Source: Mycobacterium sp. 1081908.1 (GTDB taxonomy: Bacteria > Actinomycetota > Actinomycetes > Mycobacteriales > Mycobacteriaceae). From it: DNA of 64,000 bases. Position numbers and translations under genes: made by a program. This document shows positions 9,261 through 19,234 of this stretch, one piece after another. The stretch spans positions 1-64,000 of the forward strand of contig NZ_LZLY01000068.1 in assembly GCF_001673535.1 (NCBI RefSeq), given 5' to 3'. The notes below the pieces were generated by a model. It was not told where the DNA came from and made no database searches. It saw only the letters and a list, made by a program, of their open reading frames with translations. Numbering within the stretch: the first letter of the stretch is position 1; every line of letters begins with the position of its first letter.

Positions 9261-10082
9261 CTAGTCCGACGCGGGCTCCCCGGCCCGCCGCAGCAACATC
9301 GCCGCGTGCTTGAGCACCGGCGAGTCGACCATCTGTCCTTCGAAGGCGAACACCCCGCGTTCGGACCGCGCGGCCGCCAAGACCCTGCGCGCCCAGTCCA
9401 GCTTCTCCTCGCTGGGGCGATAGGCCTCCCGCACGACCGCGACCTGGCTGGGGTGGATGCAGACGGTGGCGTCGAAGCCCACGGCGACGGCGTCGTCGGC
9501 CTCGGCCCGCAGGCCCTCGATGTCGCGAATGTCCAGATGGACGGCGTCGAGCGCGATCCGGCCGAACGCGGACGCCGCGAGCAGGGACGCCGACCGCACG
9601 TGCCGGGCGACGTCACGATAGGTGCCGTCGGCCAGCCGGCTGGAGCTGCCGCCGAGGGTGGCGACCAGGTCCTCGGCGCCCCACATCACGGCGACGGTGC
9701 CCTCGGCCGCGGCGATTTCGGCGACGAACACCGCGCCGCGCGGCGTCTCGATCAGCGCGACCACCTCGCGCGGCGCGAGCGCGGTCACCTGCGCGGCCGA
9801 TTCGGTCTTGGAGAGCATCACCGTCGTGTAGGCGGTATCGGCCAGGGCCTCGAGGTCGCGGGCGTACTCGTCGGTGCCGGCGGCGTTGATTCGCACCACG
9901 GTGCGGTCGGGGTCCAGCGGGTTCTCGCGCAGCGCCTTGCGGGCGGCGGGCTTGTCGGCTTCGGCCACACCGTCCTCGAGGTCGAGGATCACCACGTCGG
10001 CCGCGGCGGCGGCCTTGGCGAAACGCTCAGGACGGTCAGCCGGGCAGAACAACCAGGCCGGGCCGGCGGCGCGCAGGTCCAT
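9261..10082 (-). CDS. citE: CitE-like beta-hydroxyacyl-CoA lyase (HMG-CoA/citramalyl-CoA lyase)
   Basis: The ATG at 10082 gives 273 residues, the size of Rv2498c; the start shares its A with the upstream stop (TGATG). The CitE TIM-barrel is evident: LFCPADRPERFAKA, VVILDLEDGVA, RINAAGT, ALIETPRGA with the metal-binding Glu, and WGAEDLVATLG with the second acidic ligand. Published work on Rv2498c showed it is a stand-alone bifunctional lyase that cleaves 3-hydroxy-3-methylglutaryl-CoA and citramalyl-CoA, serving leucine catabolism and itaconate dissimilation, and not a citrate lyase subunit. No citD or citF genes are nearby, which fits. Confidence 0.92.
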   Translation of the reverse strand: MDLRAAGPAWLFCPADRPERFAKAAAAADVVILDLEDGVAEADKPAARKALRENPLDPDRTVVRINAAGTDEYARDLEALADTAYTTVMLSKTESAAQVTALAPREVVALIETPRGAVFVAEIAAAEGTVAVMWGAEDLVATLGGSSSRLADGTYRDVARHVRSASLLAASAFGRIALDAVHLDIRDIEGLRAEADDAVAVGFDATVCIHPSQVAVVREAYRPSEEKLDWARRVLAAARSERGVFAFEGQMVDSPVLKHAAMLLRRAGEPASD

Positions 10083-10573
10083 CACGACTCCTCTGTGTCT
10101 GGCCGCTTTTGTACCAGAGTGGTCCGCACCGCCCGCGCCACCACGTCGCCGTGCTGATTGCGGCCCGTGTGCTCGAGGGTGACGATGCCTTCACCCGGCC
10201 GGCTCTTCGACTCGCGCTTGCCCGTGCACACGGTCTCGGCGTACAGGGTGTCGCCGTGGAAAACCGGCTTGGGAAACGACACCTCGGAAAAGCCAAGGTT
10301 GGCGACGATGGTGCCGAGCGTCAGCTGCGCCACCGACAGCCCCACCAGCGTGGAGAGGGTGAACATGGAGTTGACCAGTCGCTCACCCCGAAAGCCCGGC
10401 TGCTCGGCGGCCCACGCCGCGTCGAGGTGCAGCGACTGGGTATTCATGGTCAGCGTGGTGAACAGCACGTTGTCGGCCTCGGTGACGGTGCGGCCGGGCC
10501 GGTGCAGGTAGGTGGTGCCTACCTCGAACTCCTCAAACCACAAGCCCCGCTGGATAATCGACTTGTCGGTCAC
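10082..10573 (-). CDS. MaoC-family dehydratase/hydratase (Rv2499c type)
   Basis: A GTG at 10573 that overlaps the fadE19 stop gives 163 residues. A single hot-dog domain is visible: [18 protein letters not shown] (MaoC-like with the catalytic Asp/His region), [15 protein letters not shown], and the C-terminal strand [15 protein letters not shown]. In M. tuberculosis the equivalent gene is assigned to hydration of methylglutaconyl-CoA/itaconyl-CoA, producing the substrate of the CitE lyase. Its position between fadE19 and citE supports that. The exact stereochemistry is not readable from sequence. Confidence 0.88.
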   Translation of the reverse strand: MTDKSIIQRGLWFEEFEVGTTYLHRPGRTVTEADNVLFTTLTMNTQSLHLDAAWAAEQPGFRGERLVNSMFTLSTLVGLSVAQLTLGTIVANLGFSEVSFPKPVFHGDTLYAETVCTGKRESKSRPGEGIVTLEHTGRNQHGDVVARAVRTTLVQKRPDTEES

Positions 10574-11736
10574 GAAAGGCCCAGCGATCGCGCGATGAGC
10601 ATCAGTTGCACCTCGGTAGTCCCTTCGCCGATCTCGAGGATCTTGCTGTCGCGGTAATGGCGCGCCACCGGATATTCATTCATGAAGCCATAGCCGCCGT
10701 GGATCTGGGTGGCGTCGCGGGCGTTGTCCATCGCGGCCTCGGAGGAGACCATCTTCGCGATGGCGGCCTCCTTCTTGAAGGGCTTGCCCGCCAACATCTT
10801 CGCCGCGGCCTCGTAGTAGGCCGTGCGCGCCACGTGCGCGCGCGCCTCCATCCGCGCGATCTTGAAGCTGATCGCCTGATACGAGCCGATCGGCTGGCCG
10901 AACGACTGGCGTTCCTTGGCGTACTTGACGCTTTCGTCGACGCAGCCCTGCGCGACCCCGGTGGCCAGCGCGGCGATCGCGATGCGGCCCTCGTCCAGGA
11001 TGGACAAAAAGTTGGCGTAGCCGGTCCCGCGGGCGCCCAGCAGGTTTTCCTCCGGGACGCGGGCGTCGGCGAAGGTCAGCGGGTGGGTGTCCGACGCGTT
11101 CCAGCCGACCTTGTTGTAGACCGGCTCGACGGTAAAACCCGGTGTGCCGCTGGGCACGATGATCGTCGAGATCTCCTTCTTGTCGCCCGCGAGGGTTCCG
11201 GTGACCGCCGTGACGGTGACCAGCGAGGTGATGTCGGTGCCGGAGTTGGTGATGAACTGCTTGGTGCCGTTGATCACCCACTCGCCGTCGTCGAGCCGGG
11301 CGGTGGTGCGGGTGGCGCCCGCGTCGGAGCCGGCGCCGGGCTCGGTGAGCCCGAAACCGGCCAGCGCCCGGCCGGCCGTCAGGTCCGGCAGCCATTTCTG
11401 CTTCTGTTCCTCGGTGCCGAACCGGTAGATCGGCATCGCGCCGAGGCCGACGCCGGCCTCCAGCGTGATGGCCACCGACTGGTCGACCTTGCCGAGCTCT
11501 TCGAGCGCCAGGGCCAGGGCGAAGTAGTCGCCGCCCATGCCGCCGTACTCCTCCGGGAAGGGCAGCCCGAACAGGCCCATCTCGGCCATCTTGGCGACGA
11601 CCTCGTACGGGAAGCTGTGCTCCTCATCGTGTTTGGCCGACACCGGCGCGACGACGGTGCGCGCGAAGTCGGCCACCGTGTCGCGAAGGTCCTCATATTC
11701 CTTGGGCAACGTCCCCGCGGTAATGGATGTCGTCAT
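10570..11736 (-). CDS. fadE19: acyl-CoA dehydrogenase FadE19 (probable isovaleryl-CoA dehydrogenase)
   Basis: This 388-residue protein has the full acyl-CoA dehydrogenase fold: [19 protein letters not shown] in the FAD domain, the middle beta domain, and C-terminal [22 protein letters not shown]. The catalytic-base region reads EIGEGTTE, placing a glutamate at about residue 371 at the position used by medium-chain enzymes, whereas eukaryotic isovaleryl-CoA dehydrogenase uses a different helix. Operon neighbours (accA1/accD1, the MaoC protein, citE) indicate the isovaleryl-CoA to methylcrotonyl-CoA step of leucine degradation. The start overlaps the accA1 stop by 3 bp. It corresponds to Rv2500c. 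Confidence 0.92.
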   Translation of the reverse strand: MTTSITAGTLPKEYEDLRDTVADFARTVVAPVSAKHDEEHSFPYEVVAKMAEMGLFGLPFPEEYGGMGGDYFALALALEELGKVDQSVAITLEAGVGLGAMPIYRFGTEEQKQKWLPDLTAGRALAGFGLTEPGAGSDAGATRTTARLDDGEWVINGTKQFITNSGTDITSLVTVTAVTGTLAGDKKEISTIIVPSGTPGFTVEPVYNKVGWNASDTHPLTFADARVPEENLLGARGTGYANFLSILDEGRIAIAALATGVAQGCVDESVKYAKERQSFGQPIGSYQAISFKIARMEARAHVARTAYYEAAAKMLAGKPFKKEAAIAKMVSSEAAMDNARDATQIHGGYGFMNEYPVARHYRDSKILEIGEGTTEVQLMLIARSLGLS

Positions 11737-13715
11737 GTCTCGTCCTTGCTTTCCTCACTCAGCCGGGCCAGCACCTGGTCCACCGTCACTTGATCGCCGA
11801 CGGAGACCAGCACCTCCACCCGCCCCGAAACCGGTGCGGCCAGCGAATGTTCCATCTTCATCGCCTCGACGACGACGATCACGTCGCCCTCGGCGACCTC
11901 GTCGCCGGAACTGACCTGCACGGCGATCACGTTCCCGGGCATCGGGCTGACGACCTCGGCCGGCCGCTCGCCCACCGCGCGGTGAATCTTGTGCTCCTCG
12001 GCCTCGCGCAGGTGCCAGGTTCCCCGTTCGTCGGCGATCCACAGGTGCCGGTCGGCCTCGGCCCACCAGTATTCGCGGCGCCGCCCGTCCAGCGTCACAC
12101 TCATCCGCGCGCCATCGAGTTCCGCACTGGCGGAATGGATCTCACCGTCCCCAACCTGAACGCGGGCGGCCTCGGGTGTCCCCCACACCGACACCGTCTC
12201 GCTGCGCAGCGGAGTGCGCATGTCGGTGCGCACGGGCGCGGCGCCGCCGCCGACCCGCCACCCCGTCGGCACCGCCCAGGGGTTGCCCCGGCCGCGGCGG
12301 GCCAGAGCCCACTGACGGTACAGGCCGCCGGCGGCGAGCACGTCGTCGGGCGCCGGGGCAGGCGCGAAGTCCGCGAGCCGCCCGTCCAGTAGCGCAGTGT
12401 CCAGGTCGCCGGCACGCACCCGATCGTCGGCCAGCAGGAAGCGCAGGAATTCGACGTTGGTCTGCACGCCGAGGATCACGGTTTGGCCCAGCGCCCGATC
12501 GAGTTTCGCGAGCGCCTCCTCGCGATCGTCGCCGTGGGCGATCACCTTGCTCAGCATCGGGTCGTAGTCGCTGCCGACCAGCGTCCCGGCCCGCAGTGAC
12601 GAGTCCACCCGCACGCCGTCGCCCGACGGTTCGGACACCGCCAGCACCTCGCCGCCCGTCGGCAGGAACCCGCGCGCGGGGTCCTCGGCGTACACGCGGG
12701 CCTCGATCGCGTGCCCGCGCAGCTCGATGTCGTCCTGGGCGAAACCCAGCTTCTCGCCGGCGGCCACCCGTAGCTGCCACTCCACCAGGTCCAGGCCGGT
12801 GACCGCCTCGGTGACCGGATGCTCCACCTGAAGGCGGGTGTTCATCTCCATGAAGAAGAACTCGTCGGGACGATCCGCGGAGACGATGAACTCCACGGTC
12901 CCGGCGCCGACGTAATCCACGCTGCGGGCGGTGTTGCAGGCCGCGGCCCCGATCCGCGCCCGCGTCTCGGGGTCGAGCAGCGGCGAGGGCGCCTCCTCGA
13001 TGACCTTCTGGTGGCGCCGCTGCAGGCTGCACTCGCGCTCGCCCAGATGGACCACGTTGCCGTGGGTGTCGGCGAGCACCTGCACCTCGATGTGCCTGGG
13101 CCGCAACACGAACCGCTCCAGGAACAGCGTGTCGTCGCCGAAGGATGAGGCCGCCTCCCGTCGCGCACCCACCAACGCCTCGCGCAGCCGCGCCGGGTCT
13201 TCCACCAGCCGCATGCCCTTGCCGCCGCCGCCGGCGGACGGCTTGATCAACACCGGATAGCCGACGTCGTCGGCCGCGGCGACGAGTTCGTCGTCGGTCA
13301 GCCCCGGCTTGGCCACACCGGGCACCACCGGCACGTCGAACGCGGCCACCGCGTTCTTCGCGGTGATCTTGTCGCCCATCACCTCGATCGCGCGTGGCGG
13401 CGGACCCAGGAACACCAAGCCGGCGCGTTCGCAGGCCGCGGCGAAATGCGCGTTCTCCGAGAGGAAGCCGTAGCCCGGGTGGATCGCCTGGGACCCGGTG
13501 CGCACCGCGGCGTCGACGACTTTCTCGATGTCCAGGTAGCTTTCGCGCGCGGCGGCCGGGCCCAGGCGCACGGCCGTGTCGGCCTCGATCACGTGTCGGG
13601 CCGTGGCGTCGGGGTCGCTGTAGACGGCGACCGACCGGATGCCCAGCCGCCGCAGCGTGCGGATCACGCGGACCGCGATCTCGCCGCGGTTGGCCACTAA
13701 TACGGTGTCGAACAT
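11733..13715 (-). CDS. accA1: acyl-CoA carboxylase alpha subunit (biotin carboxylase + biotin carrier), probable methylcrotonyl-CoA carboxylase
   Basis: The ATG at 13715 gives 660 residues. The first 450 or so form a biotin carboxylase ([16 protein letters not shown]; the ATP-grasp loop [24 protein letters not shown]). A BT/linker region follows, and the C-terminus is a biotinyl domain with the biotin lysine at about residue 620 in EAMKMEH. AccA1 pairs with AccD1; in M. tuberculosis the pair has been assigned to 3-methylcrotonyl-CoA carboxylation in leucine breakdown. It starts 2 bp after accD1, so the two are co-translated. It corresponds to Rv2501c. Confidence 0.95.
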   Translation of the reverse strand: MFDTVLVANRGEIAVRVIRTLRRLGIRSVAVYSDPDATARHVIEADTAVRLGPAAARESYLDIEKVVDAAVRTGSQAIHPGYGFLSENAHFAAACERAGLVFLGPPPRAIEVMGDKITAKNAVAAFDVPVVPGVAKPGLTDDELVAAADDVGYPVLIKPSAGGGGKGMRLVEDPARLREALVGARREAASSFGDDTLFLERFVLRPRHIEVQVLADTHGNVVHLGERECSLQRRHQKVIEEAPSPLLDPETRARIGAAACNTARSVDYVGAGTVEFIVSADRPDEFFFMEMNTRLQVEHPVTEAVTGLDLVEWQLRVAAGEKLGFAQDDIELRGHAIEARVYAEDPARGFLPTGGEVLAVSEPSGDGVRVDSSLRAGTLVGSDYDPMLSKVIAHGDDREEALAKLDRALGQTVILGVQTNVEFLRFLLADDRVRAGDLDTALLDGRLADFAPAPAPDDVLAAGGLYRQWALARRGRGNPWAVPTGWRVGGGAAPVRTDMRTPLRSETVSVWGTPEAARVQVGDGEIHSASAELDGARMSVTLDGRRREYWWAEADRHLWIADERGTWHLREAEEHKIHRAVGERPAEVVSPMPGNVIAVQVSSGDEVAEGDVIVVVEAMKMEHSLAAPVSGRVEVLVSVGDQVTVDQVLARLSEESKDET

Positions 13716-13717
13716 CT

Positions 13718-15304
13718 TCACATCCGGAATACGCCGTAGGAGACCGGTTCCAGCGGAGCGTGGGCGCACGCCGAAAGGGCAAGCCCAAGAATCGTTCTGG
13801 TGTCGGCCGGGTCGATGATGCCGTCGTCCCACAATCGCGCGGTCGAGTAGTACGGGTTGCCCTGGTCCTCGTACTGCGCCCGGATGGGCGCCTTGAACGC
13901 CTCCTCCTGGTCGGGCGACCACGGCTTGCCCGCCGCGCTGAGTTGCTCGCCGCGCACGGTCGCCAGCACCGAGGCGGCCTGCTCGCCGCCCATCACGGAG
14001 ATGCGGGCGTTGGGCCACATCCACAGGAAGCGCGGCGAATACGCGCGCCCGCACATCGAGTAGTTGCCCGCCCCGTAGGAGCCGCCGATGACGACCGTGA
14101 GCTTGGGCACCCGGGCGCAGGCCACGGCGGTGACCATCTTGGCGCCGTGTTTGGCGATGCCGCCGGCCTCGTAGTCGCGGCCGACCATGAACCCGGCGAT
14201 GTTCTGCAGGAACAGCAGCGGGATCCTGCGCTTGTCGCACAGCTCGATGAAATGCGCTCCCTTCAAGGCCGATTCGCTGAACAGCACGCCGTTGTTGGCG
14301 ATGATGCCGACGGGATGGCCGTGGATGCGTGCGAACGCGGTCACCAGCGTCTTGCCGTAATTGGCCTTGAATTCGCTGAATTCGCCGCCGTCGACCAGGC
14401 GCACGATGACCTCGTGCACGTCGTAGGGCACGCGGGGATCCGGCGGCACGACGTCGTAGAGCTCGGACTGCGCGTGCTTGGGCTCGATGGACGGCAGCAC
14501 CTCCCACTGCGCGGGATCGCGCGGACCGAAGGTGGCCGCGATGGAGCGCACGATCCGCAGCGCGTGCTCGTCGTCGTCGGCGAGGTGGTCGGTGACGCCG
14601 GAGACGCGCGAGTGCAGGTCGCCGCCGCCGAGATCCTCGGCCGAGACGATCTCACCGGTGGCGGCTTTGACCAGCGGCGGGCCGCCGAGAAAGATGGTGC
14701 CCTGCTCGCGGACGATGACGGCCTCGTCGCTCATCGCCGGCACGTAGGCGCCGCCCGCAGTGCACGATCCCAGCACGGCGGCCACCTGTGGAATTCCCTT
14801 GGCGCTCATGGTCGCCTGGTTGTAGAAGATCCGGCCGAAGTGCTCGCGGTCGGGAAAGACCTCGTCCTGGCGTGGTAGGAACGCGCCGCCGGAGTCGACG
14901 AGGTAGATGCACGGCAGCCGATTCTGCAGCGCGACTTCCTGTGCGCGCAGGTGCTTCTTGACCGTCATCGGGTAATAGGTGCCGCCCTTGACGGTCGCGT
15001 CGTTGGCGACGATCACGCATTCGCGCTCCGACACCCGGCCGATCCCGGTGATGATCCCGGCGCCCGGGGACTCGTCGTCGTACATGCCGCCGGCCGCCAG
15101 CGGGGCCAGCTCCAAAAACGGGCTGCCCGGATCGAGCAGGCGATCCACCCGCTCGCGGGGCAGCAGCTTGCCGCGGCTGACGTGGCGTTCGCGCGCCCGT
15201 TCGTTGCCACCCAGCGCCGCGGCGGCAAGCTTGGCGTTCAATTCGGCGACCAGCCGCCGATGCTCGTCGGCGAAGGACGGCGCGGTCGTGACGGCGGTGC
15301 TCAT
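13718..15304 (-). CDS. accD1: acyl-CoA carboxylase beta subunit (carboxyltransferase), probable methylcrotonyl-CoA carboxylase
   Basis: The ATG at 15304 gives 528 residues; the longer open frame upstream lies inside scoB and is not used. Both crotonase-like carboxyltransferase halves are present: the N-terminal half has [15 protein letters not shown] and [16 protein letters not shown], and the C-terminal half has [22 protein letters not shown] and [15 protein letters not shown]. It moves the carboxyl group from carboxybiotin on AccA1 to the acyl-CoA. It overlaps the scoB stop by 4 bp and precedes accA1 by 2 bp. It corresponds to Rv2502c. Confidence 0.95.
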   Translation of the reverse strand: MSTAVTTAPSFADEHRRLVAELNAKLAAAALGGNERARERHVSRGKLLPRERVDRLLDPGSPFLELAPLAAGGMYDDESPGAGIITGIGRVSERECVIVANDATVKGGTYYPMTVKKHLRAQEVALQNRLPCIYLVDSGGAFLPRQDEVFPDREHFGRIFYNQATMSAKGIPQVAAVLGSCTAGGAYVPAMSDEAVIVREQGTIFLGGPPLVKAATGEIVSAEDLGGGDLHSRVSGVTDHLADDDEHALRIVRSIAATFGPRDPAQWEVLPSIEPKHAQSELYDVVPPDPRVPYDVHEVIVRLVDGGEFSEFKANYGKTLVTAFARIHGHPVGIIANNGVLFSESALKGAHFIELCDKRRIPLLFLQNIAGFMVGRDYEAGGIAKHGAKMVTAVACARVPKLTVVIGGSYGAGNYSMCGRAYSPRFLWMWPNARISVMGGEQAASVLATVRGEQLSAAGKPWSPDQEEAFKAPIRAQYEDQGNPYYSTARLWDDGIIDPADTRTILGLALSACAHAPLEPVSYGVFRM

Positions 15305-15951
15305 GTGTGTCTCCCGGTGGTCGCCAGCATAAGGGGCGGTTCGGTTTTGGCGATCACCTCGTCGGCCGAGACCTCGGGGGCGGTCTCGACGAGGTGCAGG
15401 CCGTCGCCGCGCACGTCGAGGACGGCGAGGTCGGTGATGATGCGGTCGACGCATCCCACGCCGGTCAGCGGAAGGGTGCACCGCTCAACGACTTTCGGGC
15501 TGCCGTCGCGGGCGGTGTGTTCCATCATCACGATCACCTTGCGGGCGCCGTGCACCAGGTCCATCGCGCCGCCCATGCCCTTGACCATCTTTCCGGGAAT
15601 CATCCAGTTGGCCAGGTCGCCGGTCGCGGAGACCTGCATGGCGCCGAGCACCGCGACGTCGATGTGCCCGCCGCGGATGATCCCGAACGAGGTCGAGGAG
15701 CCGAAGAACGCCGCACCCGGCATCGTGGTGACGGTTTCCTTGCCCGCGTTGATCAGATCGGCGTCGACGTCCTCGGCCCGCGGATACGGCCCGACGCCGA
15801 GTATCCCGTTCTCCGAGTGGATGACGACGGTGACGCCGTCGGGGATGTGGTTGGGGATCAGCGTGGGCATGCCGATGCCGAGGTTGACGTATTGGCCGTC
15901 CTCGAACTCGGCGGCCACCCGCGCGGCCAATCCCTCCCTCGTCCAGCTCAC
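15301..15951 (-). CDS. scoB: 3-oxoacid CoA-transferase beta subunit
   Basis: A GTG at 15951, overlapping the scoA stop (GTGA), gives 216 residues. It has the family I CoA-transferase beta signature [14 protein letters not shown], where the glutamate is the catalytic residue that forms the enzyme-CoA thioester, and the glycine-rich [14 protein letters not shown] strand. With ScoA it moves CoA between succinyl-CoA and a beta-keto acid such as acetoacetate; in M. tuberculosis the pair is also proposed to activate itaconate. Both uses fit the neighbouring lyase and hydratase. It corresponds to Rv2503c. Confidence 0.93.
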   Translation of the reverse strand: MSWTREGLAARVAAEFEDGQYVNLGIGMPTLIPNHIPDGVTVVIHSENGILGVGPYPRAEDVDADLINAGKETVTTMPGAAFFGSSTSFGIIRGGHIDVAVLGAMQVSATGDLANWMIPGKMVKGMGGAMDLVHGARKVIVMMEHTARDGSPKVVERCTLPLTGVGCVDRIITDLAVLDVRGDGLHLVETAPEVSADEVIAKTEPPLMLATTGRHT

Positions 15952-16691
15952 CGCACCGTCACCTTCTCGATCGGCTTGGCGGGGTCGGGCACGTGCACGA
16001 CCCGCTGCACGAAGACGCCCGGGGTGTGCACCGCGGCGGGGTCGATCTCCCCCGGCTCGACGAGATGCTCGACCTCGGCGATGGTGATCCTGCCCGCCGT
16101 CGCGCAGTCGGGATTGAAGTTGGCGGCGGACGCCCGGTAGACCAGGTTGCCGTGCCGGTCGCCCTGCCACGCGTGCACCAGCGCGAAGTCGGTGCGGATC
16201 GCGCGCTCGAGAACGTAGGTGACGCCGTCGAACTCGCGCGTCTCCTTGGGCGGTGACGTCGCCGCCACCCCGCCAGAAGCGTCGTAACGCCATGGCAATC
16301 CGCCGTCGGCGACCGGGGTGCCGACCCCCGCGGGCGTGTAGAAGGCCGGGATTCCCATGCCACCGGCGCGCAGCCGCTCGGCCAAGGTGCCCTGTGGGAT
16401 CAACTCCACCTCGAGCTCGCCGGCGAGGAACTGGCGAGCGAATTCCTTGTTGTCGCCGACGTAGGAGGCCACCGCACGGCGAATACGCTTGTGGTGCAAC
16501 AGCGCTTCCAGCCCGACACCGTAGCCGCCGCAGTTGTTCGACACCGTCTCCAGCTCGCGCACCCCGCTGTCGACCAGCGCCGCGATCAACGCCTCCGGGA
16601 TGCCGCAGAACCCGAATCCCCCGACCGCCAGGGACGAGCCGTCGGTTATGTCGGCGACCGCTTCAGCGGCCGTCGCCACCACCTTGTCCAT
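15948..16691 (-). CDS. scoA: 3-oxoacid CoA-transferase alpha subunit
   Basis: This 247-residue protein starts at an ATG 23 bp from a perfect inverted repeat. The CoA-transferase alpha motif is clear ([21 protein letters not shown]), with VSNNCGG and the oxyanion-loop region [14 protein letters not shown]. It forms the transferase with ScoB. As the first gene of the leucine/itaconate operon (scoA to bkdC), it has the operon's main promoter and probable BkaR operator just upstream. It corresponds to Rv2504c. Confidence 0.93.
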   Translation of the reverse strand: MDKVVATAAEAVADITDGSSLAVGGFGFCGIPEALIAALVDSGVRELETVSNNCGGYGVGLEALLHHKRIRRAVASYVGDNKEFARQFLAGELEVELIPQGTLAERLRAGGMGIPAFYTPAGVGTPVADGGLPWRYDASGGVAATSPPKETREFDGVTYVLERAIRTDFALVHAWQGDRHGNLVYRASAANFNPDCATAGRITIAEVEHLVEPGEIDPAAVHTPGVFVQRVVHVPDPAKPIEKVTVR

Positions 16692-16713
16692 CGCCGCAGC
16701 AGCCTCCGATTTC

Positions 16714-16731
16714 AGTTAATCTTCATTAACT
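16714..16731. promoter_or_regulatory. probable BkaR operator upstream of scoA
   Basis: AGTTAATCTTCATTAACT is a perfect inverted repeat with 7-bp arms and a 4-bp spacer, 23 bp upstream of the scoA start. Its core GTTAAT-N4-ATTAAC matches the second site at 18476-18491 beside the TetR gene. BkaR (Rv2506) is known to repress the branched-chain keto acid operon through such a motif in mycobacteria, so this is a well-supported operator prediction. Confidence 0.75.
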
Positions 16732-16782
16732 GGCGTGAGAATACCATCGCCCGCACGCCGCGTCCAGGGAGCCGGCGGGCGC

Positions 16783-18450
16783 TCAGCCCTGGTCACTCAG
16801 GTACTCGATCGCCTGCTCGCGCATCTCGGCCTTGCGCACCTTGCCCGTGACGGTCATCGGGAACTCGTCGACGATCCGGAGGTAGCGCGGGATCTTGAAC
16901 CGCGCGATCCGCCCGGCGCAGAACTCGCGCAGGCCCTCGACGGTCAGCGCCGGCGCGCCGGCGCGCAGCATGACGACCGCCATGACTTCTTCGCCGTACC
17001 GGTCGTCGGGCACCCCGATGACCTGGGCGTCGACGATGTCGGGGTGGGTGTGCAGGAACTCCTCGATCTCGCGCGGGGAGATGTTCTCGCCGCCGCGGAC
17101 GATGAGGTCCTTGATCCGGCCGGTGATCTGGACATAGCCGCAGTCGTCCATGACGGCCAGGTCCCCGGTGTGCATCCAGCCGTCCGCGTCGATGACCTCG
17201 GCGGTCCGCTCCGGTTCGTTCCAATACCCGGCCATCACCGAATAGCCGCGCGTGCAGAATTCGCCGGCCACCCCGCGCGGCACGGTCCGGTCGCCGGCCG
17301 GGTCCACCACCTTGACCTCCAGGTGCGGACCCACCCGGCCGACCGTCGCGACCCGCCGTTCCACCGAATCGTCGGCGCGCGTCTGGGTGGACACCGGCGA
17401 CGTTTCCGTCATGCCGTAACAGATCGAGACGCCCGGCATGTGCATGCGCTCGATCACCTTGCGCATCACCTCGACCGGGCACGGCGAGCCGGCCATGATG
17501 CCGGTGCGCAGGCTGCCCAGGTCGTAGTCGTCGAAGTCCGACAGGGCCAGCTCGGCGATGAACATCGTCGGAACACCGTAGAGGCTGGTGCAGCGTTCGG
17601 CCTGCACCGCGCGCAGGGTGGCGGCGGGGTCGAACCCCGGCGCCGGAATCACCATGCAGGCGCCATGACTGGTGGCCGCCAGGTTGCCCATCACCATGCC
17701 GAAGCAATGGTAAAAGGGCACCGGGATGCAGATCCGATCTTCCGCGGTGTACTCGAGCAGCTCGCCAACCAGGTAGCCGTTGTTCAGGATGTTTCGGTGG
17801 CTCAGCGTCGCCGCTTTCGGGTATCCCGTTGTGCCGGAAGTGTATTGGATGTTAATCGGATCGCGGCAATCCAGGGCGGCCGCGATCCGGGCCAGCCCGG
17901 CCGAGTCGGTGTCGGTGGCGGCCAGCTCGTCCCACCGCTGGCTGTCCAGGAGCACGACGTCGCGCAGGTCCGGGCAGCGCGGCGCCACCTCGCGCAGCAT
18001 GGCGGCGTAGTCCGTGGCCTTGAAATGCCGGGCGGCGATCACCATCGCGACCCCGGATTGCCTTAGCGCATAGTCCAATTCGCGTTCCCGGTAGGCCGGG
18101 TTGATGGTGACCAGGATCGCGCCGATCTCGGCGGTCGCGTACTGGACGAGCACCCACTCCCACCGGTTGGGCGCCCAGATCCCGACGCGGTCACCCGGGC
18201 GGATCCCGGCGCGCACCAACCCCGTTGCCAATCTGCGCACGGCGGCCAGCAATTCGGCGTAGGTCCAGCGTCGTCCCGCGGCCACGTCGACCAGTGCGTC
18301 GCGTTGCGCGTGCCTGCCTGCCGTGGCGGCGAAGTTGGCCCCGATCGTCGTTTCGAGCAGCGGCGGATCGCTGGGGCCCCGCTCGTACGAAAGGTGTGCC
18401 ACGGCTCCTCCGGCTGGTTCAGCTACCAAAGGTAAACCCTTCTCGGACAT
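16783..18450 (-). CDS. fadD35: acyl-CoA synthetase FadD35 (AMP-forming)
   Basis: This 555-residue adenylate-forming ligase has [18 protein letters not shown] (about 190-208, P-loop), [34 protein letters not shown], and a C-terminal lysine in [11 protein letters not shown]. It activates a carboxylic acid as CoA thioester via acyl-AMP; the FadD numbering comes from M. tuberculosis synteny (Rv2505c). Its substrate is unproven; the setting suggests a branched or short acyl acid. It is divergent from bkaR, with the shared operator 26 bp upstream. An internal GTG start about 15 codons downstream is an alternative. Confidence 0.9.
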   Translation of the reverse strand: MSEKGLPLVAEPAGGAVAHLSYERGPSDPPLLETTIGANFAATAGRHAQRDALVDVAAGRRWTYAELLAAVRRLATGLVRAGIRPGDRVGIWAPNRWEWVLVQYATAEIGAILVTINPAYRERELDYALRQSGVAMVIAARHFKATDYAAMLREVAPRCPDLRDVVLLDSQRWDELAATDTDSAGLARIAAALDCRDPINIQYTSGTTGYPKAATLSHRNILNNGYLVGELLEYTAEDRICIPVPFYHCFGMVMGNLAATSHGACMVIPAPGFDPAATLRAVQAERCTSLYGVPTMFIAELALSDFDDYDLGSLRTGIMAGSPCPVEVMRKVIERMHMPGVSICYGMTETSPVSTQTRADDSVERRVATVGRVGPHLEVKVVDPAGDRTVPRGVAGEFCTRGYSVMAGYWNEPERTAEVIDADGWMHTGDLAVMDDCGYVQITGRIKDLIVRGGENISPREIEEFLHTHPDIVDAQVIGVPDDRYGEEVMAVVMLRAGAPALTVEGLREFCAGRIARFKIPRYLRIVDEFPMTVTGKVRKAEMREQAIEYLSDQG

Positions 18451-18475
18451 CTGTAACCGGCCACGCCCGTGCTAA

Positions 18476-18491
18476 GTTAGTGACGATTAAC
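18476..18491. promoter_or_regulatory. probable BkaR operator between fadD35 and bkaR
   Basis: GTTAGTGACGATTAAC is an imperfect palindrome in the 61-bp gap between the divergent fadD35 and bkaR genes. With the scoA site it gives a shared core GTTARTN4AYTAAC. The placement predicts autoregulation of bkaR and control of fadD35. Confidence 0.65.
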
Positions 18492-18511
18492 CGACCGGAC
18501 GGAGGCCTGTC

Positions 18512-19165
18512 GTGACTTCATCCGCGGCGGAGGGCCGGCCCGCCCAGCCTGACGCCCCAAATCGCCGGAGCCAGTTGAAATCCGACCGGCGCCTGCAACT
18601 GCTGTCGGCCGCCGAACGGCTGTTCGCCGAGCGCGGTTTCCTCGCGGTGCGGCTCGAAGACATCGGCGCCGCCGCCGGCGTCAGCGGTCCGGCGATCTAT
18701 CGCCACTTCCCCAACAAGGAGTCGATGCTGGTCGAGTTGCTCGTGGGGATCAGCACCCGGCTGCTCGCCGGCGCCCGGAGCGCGCGAGCCCGCAACGCCA
18801 CCGCGACCGCCGCGTTGGACGAGCTCATCGACTTCCACCTCGACTTCGTCCTGGGCGAACCCGACCTGATCCGGATCCAGGACCGCGACCTGGCGCACCT
18901 GCCCGGGGCCGCCGAAAAACAGGTCCGCAAGGCGCAGCGCCAATACGTCGAGGTCTGGGTGGGCGTGCTGCGCGAGCTCGATCCCAAGCTGGCCGAGGCC
19001 GACGCCCGGCTGATGGCGCACGCGGTGTTCGGCCTGCTGAACTCGACCCCGCACAGCATGAAGTCGCCGGACGATTCGCGCAGGCCCACTCGCGCGACGC
19101 GCTCACGCGCGGTCATGCGGGCGATGACGGTCGCCGCGCTGAGCGCCGGCAAATCCTGCCCGTGA
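18512..19165 (+). CDS. bkaR: TetR-family repressor of branched-chain keto acid catabolism (BkaR)
   Basis: A GTG at 18512 preceded by GGAGG gives 217 residues. An unstructured basic N-terminus leads to a TetR helix-turn-helix (about 28-74: LFAERGFLAVRLEDIGAAAGVSG...IYRHFPNKESML), then an all-helical ligand domain (ALDELIDFHLDFVLGEPDLIRIQ). It matches Rv2506, named BkaR for its control of the neighbouring branched-chain keto acid operon. The palindrome just upstream and the one before scoA are the predicted targets. An acyl-CoA effector is likely but unproven. Confidence 0.88.
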   Translation: MTSSAAEGRPAQPDAPNRRSQLKSDRRLQLLSAAERLFAERGFLAVRLEDIGAAAGVSGPAIYRHFPNKESMLVELLVGISTRLLAGARSARARNATATAALDELIDFHLDFVLGEPDLIRIQDRDLAHLPGAAEKQVRKAQRQYVEVWVGVLRELDPKLAEADARLMAHAVFGLLNSTPHSMKSPDDSRRPTRATRSRAVMRAMTVAALSAGKSCP

Positions 19166-19234
19166 GTCGCGCGTAGTCCGGAGACTCACCGCCGAATCGC
19201 CCGGCCCAGGTACCCTGCAAGCCATGAGGTGGAC

